From Erodium maritimum (lineage: Eukaryota; Streptophyta; Magnoliopsida; Geraniales; Geraniaceae), in contig OY997596.1 in NCBI GenBank assembly GCA_963921825.1, forward strand, positions 4,097,001 to 4,161,000: a DNA stretch of 64,000 bases, written 5' to 3'. The position numbers and the translations under genes are program-made. Below are positions 40,997-51,615 of this stretch, piece after piece; position 1 is the stretch's first letter; the number at the start of each line of letters is the position of its first letter. Under the pieces are notes generated by a model. That model worked only from the letters and a program-made list of their open reading frames with translations. It made no database searches and was not told the DNA's origin.

Positions 40997-42100
40997 ACAG
41001 GGCCTCAGCAGGGCCTCTCCATTGCAAAACACCCACTATTCTGTAGCCCGAGGGCCTCACTTTTGTCCAGTCAGCACAAGGGACTCAAACCCAAGGCCTC
41101 ACTCAGGGCCTTTCTGTTGTACATTCTCTAAGACTTAAAAAAGCCATAGTCGAAGTCCCAAGGACCTTGGATCTTAAAATCCCCAATTCTTGAGGATGAA
41201 CCTGACCAATCGAAGGAACCTTGGGAGCGAGAAGCCGATTAGGGTTTTTGAGGGTCTTGGAACTAGGCGAGAAGATACTCGAGGTTGAAATCTCAGGACT
41301 CTGAGCAACAGCCTCGATTCGATCAATAGAAGCCTGAGTCGTCGGGGCCGAGGCCGAAGACACCGGAGAAAAGCATGCACCATTTTCATCACCGGGACAT
41401 AATTCCCTAAACTGAAGCTCCAATTACGACGACGAATCCTTAATCAAGGGAACAAGGAGCAGATCAGGATAAAAGAACTCTGGTTTGATAAGATTTCCTA
41501 GAGAGCTGAAGCTCTACATCCCTGTTCGTCGGCAATTCGAACGAGAGGACAAGGACAAATACCCGGTCCAACCTCTCCCGAGAAGAAGAGAAAGGATGGA
41601 TGAACAGAGGTTTGTCGGCCACCGTAGCGACATTGAGAATCGAGTCGCTAATCAAGCTAGAGAGAGGGATGCCGATGATGGACACCCACCGGAGGCTTCT
41701 CCCGTTGATACAATCAGAGACATGGTGTAGAAGAAGCAGAACCAAGCACGAAGCCATGACCAACATGAGTTTGCGGCATAATTGTAAGCCTCCAAATCTG
41801 AGAAGGTGAGGAGGGAACATCGATTTCCAAGATTAGATAGCCGAACGAGGAGTTTGTGAACAGAAGATTACTTTGACCATATTGAAGTGAGGTTCTGGCA
41901 AGAGGCAACGACCCCAAGGGATTTGGTCCAACAAGCATTTGTGGAGCCTATTGTTGTTGTTATACCTCTTGTTTGAATTTCTTCCCCTTGCAACCGAGAG
42001 ACCGTGTTCTAGAACGTCCTCATTAACAACACTCTTCCTAGAAGCTTTTTCCAATATATAGTGAACAATGTCACTATACACAAACATCTCTTTGTTCATC
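40997..42100 (-). other. Degenerate element sequence, possibly non-LTR ORF1
   Basis: Repeated GGGCCTC words at 41000-41110 may be the far end of the DNA transposon interrupted by the LINE. On the minus strand 41938-41103 broken frames (FPPHLLRFGGLQLC; SSSRERLDRVFVLVLSF) look like one protein with several frameshifts and remind me of plant non-LTR element ORF1, without a decisive motif. Confidence 0.3.
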
Positions 42101-42104
42101 ATAG

Positions 42105-42686
42105 TCATCTGATCAACAAATGACTCTCATTCCGGCAAAAAGAAATCAACAAGAATAAAGCTTTCTGGCCATCTTCAAACTTAGCTCCCAAGCTAACACA
42201 ATCCGAGTACAAGCACTCAAATTCATTAATATGATCAGTCATAAGCTTACCCGACTGTAGCAGCTTCTTCTGCAGGTACATCACACTCATCTGACCATTT
42301 TGAAGATACATAGCATGAAGCTTATCCCAAATACCCTTTGCGGTCGTCTCATCTTTCAAATTGTAAGCCACATTCGAGAAAGACACAAACGGATCAACTA
42401 GCCAAACCAGGATGTATTTGCAAGCACAACAATAACCAATCAACTAGCCAAACCAGGATGCTCTGATAGAGCAGTAGCTCTGATAGCACTGTTGGGGAGA
42501 ACCGGGCCTTATTAAGGATGAGTACACAACAAGAAGCCCATAATATACACATCGGCACATCGGTAACCACACTTGACCCAAAAGACTAGCCTGTCAGGTC
42601 TTGGGTCCAACGTGTATATTAAGCCTTTCATTATTCCTTATTTATCCGATGTGAGACTCTTGACTCACATGTAGAAACACCTAACA
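42105..42686 (-). mobile_element. Copia-3 fragment: 5' LTR, PBS and part of gag
   Basis: LTR 42490-42686 (minus strand TGTTAGGTG...CCCCAACA), followed by a PBS variant TGCTATCAGAGC. Then a gag frame 42443-42105 with IWDKLHAMYLQNGQMS...DHINEFECLYSD, the UBN2-type Copia gag. The rest of the element is missing. Confidence 0.75.
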
Positions 42687-43058
42687 CCAACCACAAAACA
42701 CCTCTTTCTCCGACATGAACGGTGACTTCTGTTTCTTTCGCGTTTTATTCCGCAACAGCTTAACCCTTAGACGATGTGACCAATGTCACCGTGTGGAAAT
42801 ATGTCTTACAACACCACGACAAATATTATTTTCCAAACAATCATTATTAAGAAAGCTTAAATGTCTTGATTGTCAATTAATCTCAACAAGAATGTAGTGT
42901 CTAAAAACCAATAAAATCAACGGTTCCTCGTTTTATTTGATATGTATAAGGCATTTTATAGACCTAAGCTTCTACAACCTTTACCACTAATCATACTTTC
43001 ATTTCCTTGTGACCATGAAAGATAAACAGCAACAAATATTTAATCAAATAGACACAAA
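42687..43058. other. 3' flank of subtilase D, no gene
   Basis: AT-rich DNA between the Copia-3 LTR and the stop codon of copy D. The part near 42960-43058 is probably its 3' untranslated region. Confidence 0.4.
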
Positions 43059-43648
43059 TCATAAAGTATATGCAACTATAGGACTCCTAACCACATGAGT
43101 GCCATCCGACCATGTAAGCGATGCAGAAACCGTTGATTTCTCCGGCATACCTTTCCCGGCAAAGCTGACATCGAACGTCTTCGCCTCATTCAACGACGTA
43201 AAGGTGAGAACTTCAGGCACTACCTTAACCGTAATTCCCTCGGAATTCACCGAAACTTCTGCCTTGTAAGTGGAGCGCGCAGATCCAACATTAGTGACCG
43301 TTCTTGTGAAGGTAAGGATAAATGGCGTATTTACAGCAACCGATGCTGACATTGAAGGGTAGTTCGTATCCTTGACAGTCACTGCCCCAGAGCCATGAAC
43401 ACAAGCAGTAGTGTTATCTCCTGATATTAGTCTTACTTCATCATCAGTATAGCCGGCGCCACATAGCAATTTTACATAGTCTTCTTTACTAGTTTGGTAT
43501 ACAAGACCGGGGTCTATGGCCTTTACGGGGTTGATGTGCCCAGATCCATGTTCAAACTCACCATTACCTTCCTCGATCGCATCCATTGGCCAAGCTACAG
43601 ACAAAAGATGAGAAAACAATGTATTTGTTATTACCGGTAGAAACTCAA

Positions 43649-43822
43649 CTATAGAACCAACCAAAAAGACTTCAGAAAAAAGGTGCATCCAAATAGATTT
43701 AGAGCCACCTATAGATACAAAAAAACATTCACCTAGATAAAAACTACCCTCAAACAGACCAAAAGAAGATTAAGAAGTAGAAAAAACCCACACTCGCCAG
43801 CAATAAATAGAAAGATAGCAAA
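43649..43822 (-). repeat. Inverted repeat arm (pair with 44333-44501)
   Basis: About 90% complementary to 44333-44501, for example CATCCAAATAGATTTAGAGC against its complement. Explained by twin priming during LINE insertion. Confidence 0.8.
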
Positions 43823-44915
43823 TTAGCATGTCTAAATGCTATACCCACCGGATGTTTCTTAGAATCCAGAGGCATACATTTTTCTCTAGATCAGTTACTC
43901 TGTCTCTTTTGTGCTGCTGACTTGGAAGATCCTCCTCATGTACTCATGATTTGTTCTAAGGCTTGGAAAGTTTGGTCTTTGATTTTTCAGTGGTGGAAAG
44001 TGGTTTGGGTTATGCCATCAAACATCATACCACCTTGGCCTGCGCACTATGGCTCCTATGGCTGGCTAGAAATAATGCTATCTTCAACAACTCTTTTGAG
44101 GACTCTAGTATTATCTTCCACAGGATACAGAGTTACACTTTTCAACTAGAATGGGCTGGTTTCAACTCTCATAAGGCTTTTTCTTTTTCACAATGGCAAG
44201 CCACTCCTTGGTTATGTGTTAGAAAAAAGAAATACTTGTCTTCATCAGTTTTCTGGTTCTTGGGGGGATGTGGGAGGGGTTTTGGATGGTTTTGGGTCTG
44301 AGGTTTGTTGGTGAGGTAGTTTGGGGTGTCAGTTTGCTATCTTTCTATTTACTGCTGGGGAGTGTGGGTTTTTTCTATTTCTTAATCCTCTTTTAGTTTG
44401 TTTGAGGGTAGCTTTTATCTAGGTGAGTGTTTTTTGTGTCTACAGGTGGCTCTAAATCTATTTGGATGCACCTTTCTGAAGTCTTTTTGGTTGGTTCTAT
44501 TGTGAGGATTTGCTGAAACTCCTCTTGCAGTAGATGATTTCTTCCCAATATCTCTGTCTTCCTTCATGCTTGAGGTCTGCCTGAAGTTTATATGGCTGGA
44601 TTTCTCAACTCTTATGCTCAAGGATTGCCCACTATCTGAATTCACTCACTGATCCTCTACAGATGGTTTCATCTCCTGCAACCTTGTTCGTTTGGTTTAA
44701 TTAATTGGTTCAATTGCTTAGAATTTTTCTTTCCTTTTGGTTTATGTTTTTTGCAATTGTGTTCTTTCTCTTTTGTTAACTATTACTAAATAGTTAAGTT
44801 TTGTTTGTAATCTCTTCAATGGTCTTTGAGTGTGCTGAATTTTCAGGCACTCGACCTTTTTCATCTTGGAAACGTTGGTCTTTTAATGAAAAAATTTGCT
44901 GATAAAAAAAAAACT
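43649..44915 (+). mobile_element. LINE fragment with 5' inversion in intron 8 of subtilase D
   Basis: The plus-strand frame 43963-44301 contains ALWLLWLARNNAIFN, typical of the C-terminal end of plant LINE ORF2. It is followed by a 3' untranslated region ending GCTGATAAAAAAAAA at about 44915. The first 174 bp (43649-43822) are an inverted copy of 44333-44501. Confidence 0.75.
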
Positions 44916-44929
44916 AAAAACTGAAACTG

Positions 44930-45480
44930 ATAGTTAAATGATGAGTTACGGTTTAATATTCTAACACTTGTTCTCACAGCTAAACCTGTGAACAAGTTTG
45001 GATGAGGATAATTTAGAAGGAGATGAGTCCATTGAAAGGATAAAACTTGTGTATGTAACGTATTGAACTTTGACATTATATTAGAGAACCAGTTCAACTA
45101 AAATCTCAAGCTCATAACTGAAGACAAAGCTCATAATTGAAGACAACGTATATGTATTAGAGGACAAATTCAACTAAAAGCTCAACCTTATAGTTGAAGG
45201 TCCAATTATAGTTATATTTTAACACGCACTCTCATGGATAAACCTGTTTACGGGTTTGGAGGTGAAATATTTAGAAGATTAGATTAGTACATTAAGAATA
45301 ATGATAAGGGTTGACATATATTGGAAAATTTTAGTAAATGAAGAAGAAATTAGAATTTTTGTAGATAGTGGGGTTTGAATCTGTATCCGTTACTATACTA
45401 GATGATCAACTCAATTAAAAGTTCAAACTGATAGTTGAAAGTCTTATTATATCTATATTCTAACAATATGTGTTGTTAAA
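44930..45480. repeat. Degenerate direct repeats in intron 8 of subtilase D
   Basis: Words such as ACTGATAGTT, TAAACCTGT and AGTTTGGA recur at about 200-bp spacing (44936-45100, 45180-45300, 45410-45470). Looks like an old, partly duplicated repeat. Family unknown. Confidence 0.35.
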
Positions 45481-46485
45481 AGATAAGATGGTGTAATGAG
45501 TTATGTACCGGTGGTCATGATGGCAGATTTGATGGCGGAAGGAGACCAATCGGGATGGAACGATTTAACATATGCAGCTACACCAGCAGCATGAGGGCAA
45601 GACATGGAGGTCCCCGTCAAAAAGATGTATTTAACCCGACGGCCATCGTTGGCAGCCATAGACGGTGAACCAACAGGCGCGAAAGCAGCAAAGATTACAA
45701 CTCCAGGGCCAACCACATCCGGCTGCATCAACAAATAATACACATGTAGTTACATTTTCTCCGTCCTACTAGCTCAATATCGCTCTCCTCGAACTCCATC
45801 ATCACACAAAATTAATAAACCTAGTAATGTACCTTAAGAATATCCGGTAGGATAGCATTTGGTCCGCGTCCAGAGAAGGAGGCGACTCTAGGAGCAGCTA
45901 AATCTTTAATTTCTTCACTTTTCAATATCACTGCTTGAGGTGCCCTGTGGAAAAAGACATTACAAAAGGAGCTACTAAGGTGTCGAACTACAAAACCACT
46001 ATTTTTTGTGTAATTGGTTGTGAAAATTCTTACTTGGCTGAATTGAAATAGGACATGATCAGTTTGTAATAATTTTTGTTTAAAGCTGAGGCGGGAAATG
46101 GGACGATATCAGAAACATCAGGATCTCCCCCATATATTGTGATCACCCCTTGTGCACCGGCTCTGTAAGCCTCGACGATCCCATTAAACTCATCGCATAG
46201 TACAATCTTTCCCTTCACTAAAGCTTCGTCTAAGCAAGACGGCTTACAAGCCCTGCAAGAATCATGCACATTTTCGGTTTATTCGTGAAAAAGAATCGAA
46301 ATGAAAGGGTGAGTAGAGCGTAGAGTACCCAGCAGAGATCTCGTCGCATGTTTTAGTTGCTTGTTTTCCATATACTAGGGGAACTTTTGTCCCGTCTCCT
46401 GCGAAAGAATTAACCGAGATCCCCTGCTCGAGGGGAAACAGAATAAAAAGATATTACAGATGTAAATAATAGTGTTACAAATACG

Positions 46486-46570
46486 CTCATTTGGGTCGGC
46501 GTGATGATTAGAGAGCTCTCTCGCCTTCTTAAGGTCAAAGGTTCGAATTCTCACCTTTTTAAGGTTAAAG
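46486..46570 (+). repeat. tRNA-derived SINE-like remnant in intron 4 of subtilase D
   Basis: Carries a polymerase III B-box-like GGTTCGAATTC at about 46540 preceded by GGGTCGGCGTGATGATTAGA and followed by T runs. The cloverleaf is not convincing, so it is not a tRNA gene. Confidence 0.35.
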
Positions 46571-46972
46571 ATACAAACCTTAGTTAAAGATTTTTCCGGC
46601 TTCTTGCTAATAACAAAAATAACGATGTGACGGATAAAGAACTGATAAACTTACCATAAAAACCCTCCCATCACCAAGAACAACCTTAGTTATGATTTTA
46701 CGGTCAGAAGTGCTCACCCCTACCGAGAGCATCCATGGCGCTACACTTACAATATTACCCCTCTTTAGAGCGAAATTGCCTGCAGAATGTGAAGTAAGTA
46801 TCCCCTTGGCCATGGCATGAAAAGCGCCAATGGCAATGCTATCATACGCAATGCGTATAGGCGTGGCTAGCGCTAATGAAACTGTGATAATGTCCACTCC
46901 GTCGGCAATGGCATCGTCAAATGCAGCCAAGGTGTTGACTGCTGGGCAACCACTTGAATCACAGGCCTTATA

Positions 46973-47255
46973 TGTTGGTTCTAAACCAGATTGAGAACAA
47001 AGAAAGTAAACTAAACCTTGTTAGCTTTAGACTAGAGAGAGGAGAGACAAGTTTGGCTTTGAAAATGTAATTTCTGAGTTGCTATTTGCATTGGCTTTTG
47101 GCTTGTATATATAGCCAAAGAAAAGTGTACAAAGAAGATGAAAAATTTTACACGTAACTTTGTTACCTACCCTACCTACCCACATGGAAAAGAAAAGAAA
47201 AACATGTTGTTTCCTATTCTAATTACGGCATGGCTAGCTTACCAATTTTCTAACA
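46973..47255 (-). mobile_element. Solo LTR (Copia-like) in exon 4 of subtilase D
   Basis: 283 bp, minus strand TGTTAGAAAATTGG...GAACCAACA, flanked by a perfect TTATA duplication (46968-46972 and 47256-47260). Exon 4 is 775 bp as it stands and exactly 487 bp after removing the LTR and one TTATA, the length in copies A and C. Confidence 0.92.
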
Positions 47256-47487
47256 TTATACACAGCAATCCTAGCAGAGGGAACACCTCCTCTAGCAGTT
47301 CCCTTAGCAATTCCGTAGAAACTTGCATCTCTAACATTGTTCCCAGCTGCTATGGAAGCCGTATGGGATCCATGTCCCCAATTATCTCTAGCAGATTGCG
47401 TGGCGTAAAATCGAGCTCCGACCACCTTGCTACAAATTTTTAATCAACAAACAGTTGAATTAATATATTTCTATCATTAACATCAGA

Positions 47488-47733
47488 AGACTTCCAACAT
47501 TCCGATCTCAGATAGCGAGTGGTACGAAGAAGATTAGTTGGTTGTATTTCAAATTGTTTGGGACAGAAGTCTAGGAAGCTGTTATTGACTGGTTGGTTCT
47601 GGTTATTTTTTGTTAAGGTTTGTTCCCTGTTTTCTCGTATGGAGACTTTTGTAATCGTGGTTGTTTGTTTTTTGGCTTCTCCTCCTTGGAGATGACCTTC
47701 GAATAATTTTTTTTACCGTTTATCAAAAAAAAC
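47488..47733 (+). mobile_element. 5'-truncated LINE tail in intron 3 of subtilase D
   Basis: 3' untranslated-like sequence (TTTGTAATCGTGG...CCTTCGAATAATTTTT) ending TTTATCAAAAAAAA, similar to the tails at 22.0 and 40.98 kb. A possible short duplication ACATCA lies on both sides. Confidence 0.55.
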
Positions 47734-47794
47734 ATCAAACCTATGTAGCCTACTTAGGTTGACCAGTTTGTCAGAGAGCTATTCTAAGTAAAAT

Positions 47795-47932
47795 ATTTGT
47801 CTGGGTACCCGGTATTTTCAAAATTTTCACGTTACCTCAAAAGGGAAGGAGAGTGATGCGAATATTGAGTACCGTCCAGTCGAATTTTTGAAATTTAATG
47901 TACCGCCCAGACAAACTTTTAAGATAGCATAG
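47795..47932. mobile_element. Small inverted-repeat element (MITE candidate)
   Basis: Ends ATTTGTCTGGGTAC and GTACCGCCCAGACAAA are complementary over about 14 of 16 bases. No target duplication was confirmed. Confidence 0.4.
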
Positions 47933-48445
47933 TTATGTGAAAGACGGATATAATTAAGCGTAGTTAAGTGTTGGAAAAACATGATACAAATGCTAATGAA
48001 CTGATGGAAAAGGACAGAGATATTACTTGTTGCATGTGAAGTTTGCTCCTCCTTGGCACAAACCCTTCCATTTCTTGGGAGGAGGACCGAAGCCATCGCC
48101 TCTGAAACTATCAGATTCCGGCCAAAGTCCGCCGTCAATAACACCAATCAGAATATCACTCTCAACAGTGAGCTTCCGATCGGCGGTCTCGCTCAAACCC
48201 ATAAAATCCCATGATCTTGTCGTCTGAGGCTTCAGAATTGTGTTTGGAAACACAGAAACGACTTCCTTCATGCCTGAACAAAATACATGCATCATGGTTG
48301 AAAAATCCAAACTAGAATCCTATGATCCATCAAGGGAAAAATAGTGCACTCACTAGCAAGCTTTTGTTTCTCATCCTTAGTGAGCTTAGCAGCAAATCCG
48401 TTGAAACTCCTTTTATAACTTCGAACTAGGAACTTTTCTGTAGAG

Positions 48446-48876
48446 CTGATCATAGAATAACCAAACAGAATGAGATTCGTAATGGTTAGTGAAATGTATA
48501 ATGTCATGAATTGATACAACTTAAAAGGGATGATTGTCCACAACTACCCTAAAGTTCTGTCCACAAATGAGTTGATGCACAAAGTTTTGTCCACACCGTG
48601 TAGCTATCCTGAAGTTTTGTCCACGCTTTTGTGGGTACATTGAAGTTTTGTCCACGCTTCAATTCAATCCGGGAAGCACTGCCCAGAAGCCCCAGACCAT
48701 CATTCTGAACCTCCCTATTATGTCAAAACTAAAAAAGTCGTGGACAAAACTTTAGGGTAGCCACACAACGTGGACGAAATTTTGTGCATCAACTTGTTTG
48801 TGGACGAAACTTTAGGGTAGTTTTGGACAATTATCCCAACTTATAATACATGATTAGTGAAATGTATTTTAATTAC
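48446..48876 (-). other. Extra intron in exon 2 of subtilase D, carrying a MITE
   Basis: Minus strand ATGAG|GTAATT...TATGATCAG|CTCTAC. The two exon parts (95 + 92 bp) sum to 187, exactly the undivided exon 2 of A, B and C, and the spliced codons align one to one with them. The intron is 431 bp, of which 311 plus 9 is a MITE and its duplication, leaving about 111 bp. Confidence 0.8.
48527..48837. mobile_element. MITE family 2, copy inside the extra intron of subtilase D
   Basis: 311 bp, GGGATGATTGTCC...GGACAATTATCCC, flanked by AACTTAAAA (48518-48526) and AACTTATAA (48838-48846), an 8/9 match. Contains the family box TTTTGTCCAC/GTGGACAAAA. Confidence 0.9.
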
Positions 48877-49000
48877 CTCATACCCCTGACTTGCTGCAAT
48901 AAATCAAGATGATGAGAAGAAGGTGAATATTCACCACCTTTAGGGAGTGCCCCCATGTAAACTATGTACACATACATCAAAATTAAAATTAGTCAATTTC

Positions 49001-49273
49001 GGATAACTTTTGTTCCTAACTGTCAACTATATCCCAAAGGTCAAATCCTAACGCCTTTAACCTTTGTTTCAATTCCTCCCTATCATGACTTTTCGAAAAT
49101 TGTTAGTTCCAAGATTATTTCAAAAATGTTAGTTTGTAAAAATTTATCGTCGCCTTTACGCTAGGAAATATCAATTTCTGAAAAGTCACGTGTAGGAATT
49201 GAAACAAAAAAATCAGAGACGTTAGAAGTTGACCTTTAGAGTATAATTTGGGGCTAGGAACTATAATTTCCCC
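49001..49273. mobile_element. Palindromic MITE-like element in intron 1 of subtilase D
   Basis: Arms of about 90 bp are roughly 75-80% complementary (GTTCCTAACTGTCAAC... near 49012, with its counterpart near 49200-49265). It lies immediately upstream of the lost intron-1 acceptor. Confidence 0.55.
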
Positions 49274-49437
49274 TTTCATGGATCACAACATGAGCAATTC
49301 CACTTCATGTTAAAGTAGATGGGTGATCAAGAAAGATTAAAACTTGCCTCTCTTTCTTCATCAGTGGCGGCACTGCATGATAAGGCCATAGAAAACAAGG
49401 TAATGAAACAAAACAGAAGAGACACATGGTTGGTCAT

Positions 49438-50040
49438 GGTGGATTGCTCAAAATGATGCAGTGCTCAACTCAAAGAAATGTGGCTATATATAATATGCAT
49501 CATATTTACAGGAACATTGTATTGAATAGAAGAGGTGCAGTAACTCAAAGAAAGGTGACTGTATACACAAATGTATCAACAAGTGAATGTATTAAGTGTC
49601 CTGATTTCTTTCCTATCAAAAGCACAATGAACATTATCCTATCTGTATTTCCTTGATTAGTAAACCATGAGTCAAATTCAGTTAGCATGAATATATTTCT
49701 CTCCATGTATGCTTCACATAGTACAGAGAATGAGTTGGAATATTTGGCATATTCAGAACAGTCCACCCTTAACCCAATCATGGTTGGTCTAAGTACATAG
49801 ATTGAGTTGGAAACTTTGGCATAATATGGGCTAGTTTGTCAAGTTCGGCATTCGATGTCGATGCCTAAGAACGCGATAGGAGGTCGACGCCAAGGCGTGG
49901 TTGATGCCTAAGACGGTATTGCTGCACGATGTTGTCCATGCCAAGGACACGACAGCCATGGATTGCATTATACGTGGGCGGTTATATAAAAAATGACCAG
50001 AGTCCATGGTGAGATGTCAAAAGCTCTTTGGTTCTAACAA
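49438..50040 (-). promoter_or_regulatory. Upstream region of subtilase D
   Basis: TATATATAAT at about 49485 lies some 50 bp before the ATG. The block at 49560-49760 matches the upstream regions of copies A and C (for example CTCCATGTATGCTTCACATA). Nothing recognisable from 49800 to 50040. Confidence 0.45.
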
Positions 50041-50590
50041 GGTGAAATGGACGGGGTAGGGGGCATGTTGATGTTCAATATGCTTTGGAAGCTGTCTAGT
50101 TCATTGGGGTTGAAGTTAAGATCGGCAAGGTTGAATTCCTTCGGCCTGTACTTTTCAGATTCCGTTGAAGACTGTCGCTACGTTTCGTCATCGGATATTT
50201 TCGATCGGATTTTGGAAGAGAGGAAGTTGATAATGAGAGAGTGAAAGAAGAGAAAATTTTACGAGAAGAACGAAAATTGTTGGTGGATTGAATGAATGGG
50301 GTTGGAGTTATTTATAGGGGGGATTTATTTTCTTGTTGTTTAATTTCAGATTTAATTGAATTAAAAATTACCGTTACTTACCGTTGGCAACGGTCAGCAA
50401 ACTTTTTTTGTCCCCACCTGCCATGCGTCATCCCGTGGTTTGCAGGCGAGCGACCCAGACCTGGAATAGTGGGCCCTTGGTTGCGAACCGCGACCCACTA
50501 TTTAGCGAGTCGGAGTAGCAAAAAACGCACGCGGCAATGTGCGCCCCACAACTCCGACCCACTAAATAGGGCGGTTTGCGGGTCGTGATC
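50040..50590 (-). mobile_element. 5' end of a PIF/Harbinger-like element (relict)
   Basis: The minus strand shows GTTGCCAACGG, an AT-rich block, CCCTATAAATAACTCCAACCCC and a C/T-rich leader, the same order as at 32990-33130 before the transposase ATG. The following frame stops after a few codons, and no transposase body is present. Confidence 0.45.
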
Positions 50591-50599
50591 CGGGCCGGT

Positions 50600-51238
50600 A
50601 CGTTAAACTGTGTCTTAACAACTAGATCGGTAAGATCGTGGCTAACAACTTTGAGAGCGAAAATCACGGGATTTAGATCCGATTGCACCAAGATTCTGCC
50701 CGTGGATTTCTCAAAGGAAATTCGAATCGAATCCTCACCATCGTTAGTTGTCTGCGTCGGCGAGAGGGGAAAGGTCTGCACCAAAGACGCAGTTGTTCTT
50801 CCCACGGCGAGCAAGTTCGTCATAGCCTCTGAGTTAAGGCTCCGTTTAAGAAAATCAGGAACAGAGTGTATGCAGTGTTTTACAAACACTTGGGGACAGC
50901 CATCTGGGTTCAATTCAGTTTGTAACCGACGTCGAGCGATGGTAACAAATAGAATGTAACCATTATATTTGACCCCTCAACCGCTTGCGCAGCAACATCC
51001 TCGGATTCAAAACGGACGAACACGAAGTATCGACCTTGGCGATTCGGTCGCTTTACAGACACAATATTACTATACACGCCGAAAACGTTCGAGCCCACAC
51101 CTCCGACGACTCTCAAGTGGAAGGTTGAATACAAATATTTCATCCTCTAAGCCCTTAAAACTCACTGACTTACCCCTGACCTTCTTCCTTGGGCGATACG
51201 AGCGATCTGTCCTCATCGCCATGACCCTTTGTGAATCC
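50600..51238 (-). pseudogene. LINE ORF1 RRM remnant, truncated by a Gypsy LTR
   Basis: Minus strand from 51238: a basic segment, then EDEIFVFNLPLE (RNP2) in one frame and SVKRPNRQGRYFVFVRFES (RNP1) in another, so at least one frameshift. Interrupted on its 5' side by the LTR beginning at 51239. Same protein family as at 20.7, 27.3 and 35.4 kb. Confidence 0.6.
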
Positions 51239-51615
51239 TGTCATGCCCCAAATTCGGTTTTGACCGGACTCGAGACGTGAACCTAAAATAATAAATAAAC
51301 ACGGTAAAAATTACGAAAAATGAAATTTCAAAAGTGATAATAAATCAATTGACAAAGTTAACAGCTCACAAAACCCATTATACAAAATTCGGTTAAAAAA
51401 CAAACGCACGTCTCTAGACCTACTAGCCTAGGACCCTCGCCAGCTCCCAAGCTCAGCTGTGTCTTGCTAGCACAAATCCTGCTCAACAGCTGAAAATCGA
51501 CAATGTAAGGGGTGAGCTTTCGCCCAGTAGAGAAAGTAGTTAAGGTAACGAACATTGGCTCACCACCACGAGTAACCGTCCAATTAGGGCATACTAGTAC
51601 AGCACGACTAACTAC

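Larger units (their letters stand above)
43059..49437 (-). pseudogene. Subtilase copy D, disrupted by a solo LTR
   Basis: Exons: 49437-49348 (30-aa signal peptide), 48971-48877 plus 48445-48354 (exon 2 split by an extra intron), 48273-48027, 47429-46655 (exon 4 interrupted by a solo LTR at 46973-47255), 46423-46329, 46252-46034, 45944-45833, 45722-45509, 43594-43059. Catalytic Asp (GVIDGG), His (GHGSHT), Asn (SAGN) and Ser (GTSMSCPH) are all kept and no coding indel was found; exon lengths equal those of copy C after subtracting insertions. Lesions: the LTR in exon 4, and loss of the AG at the intron-1 acceptor (TAT before GTGTACATAG). It is more diverged than A-C. Because the reading frame is otherwise clean, loss of function seems recent. 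Intron 8 is swollen to 1.9 kb by a LINE. Confidence 0.9.

Noticed and set aside
32690..41110. Terminal inverted repeats for the PIF element (GGGCCTGAG near 32695 and CTCAGGGCC near 41102)
   Set aside because: Ends are similar, but no TAA/TTA duplication flanks them; not strong enough to call.
46486..46570. Possible tRNA gene
   Set aside because: The B-box-like sequence is present but A-box and stem pairing are poor; more likely a SINE remnant.
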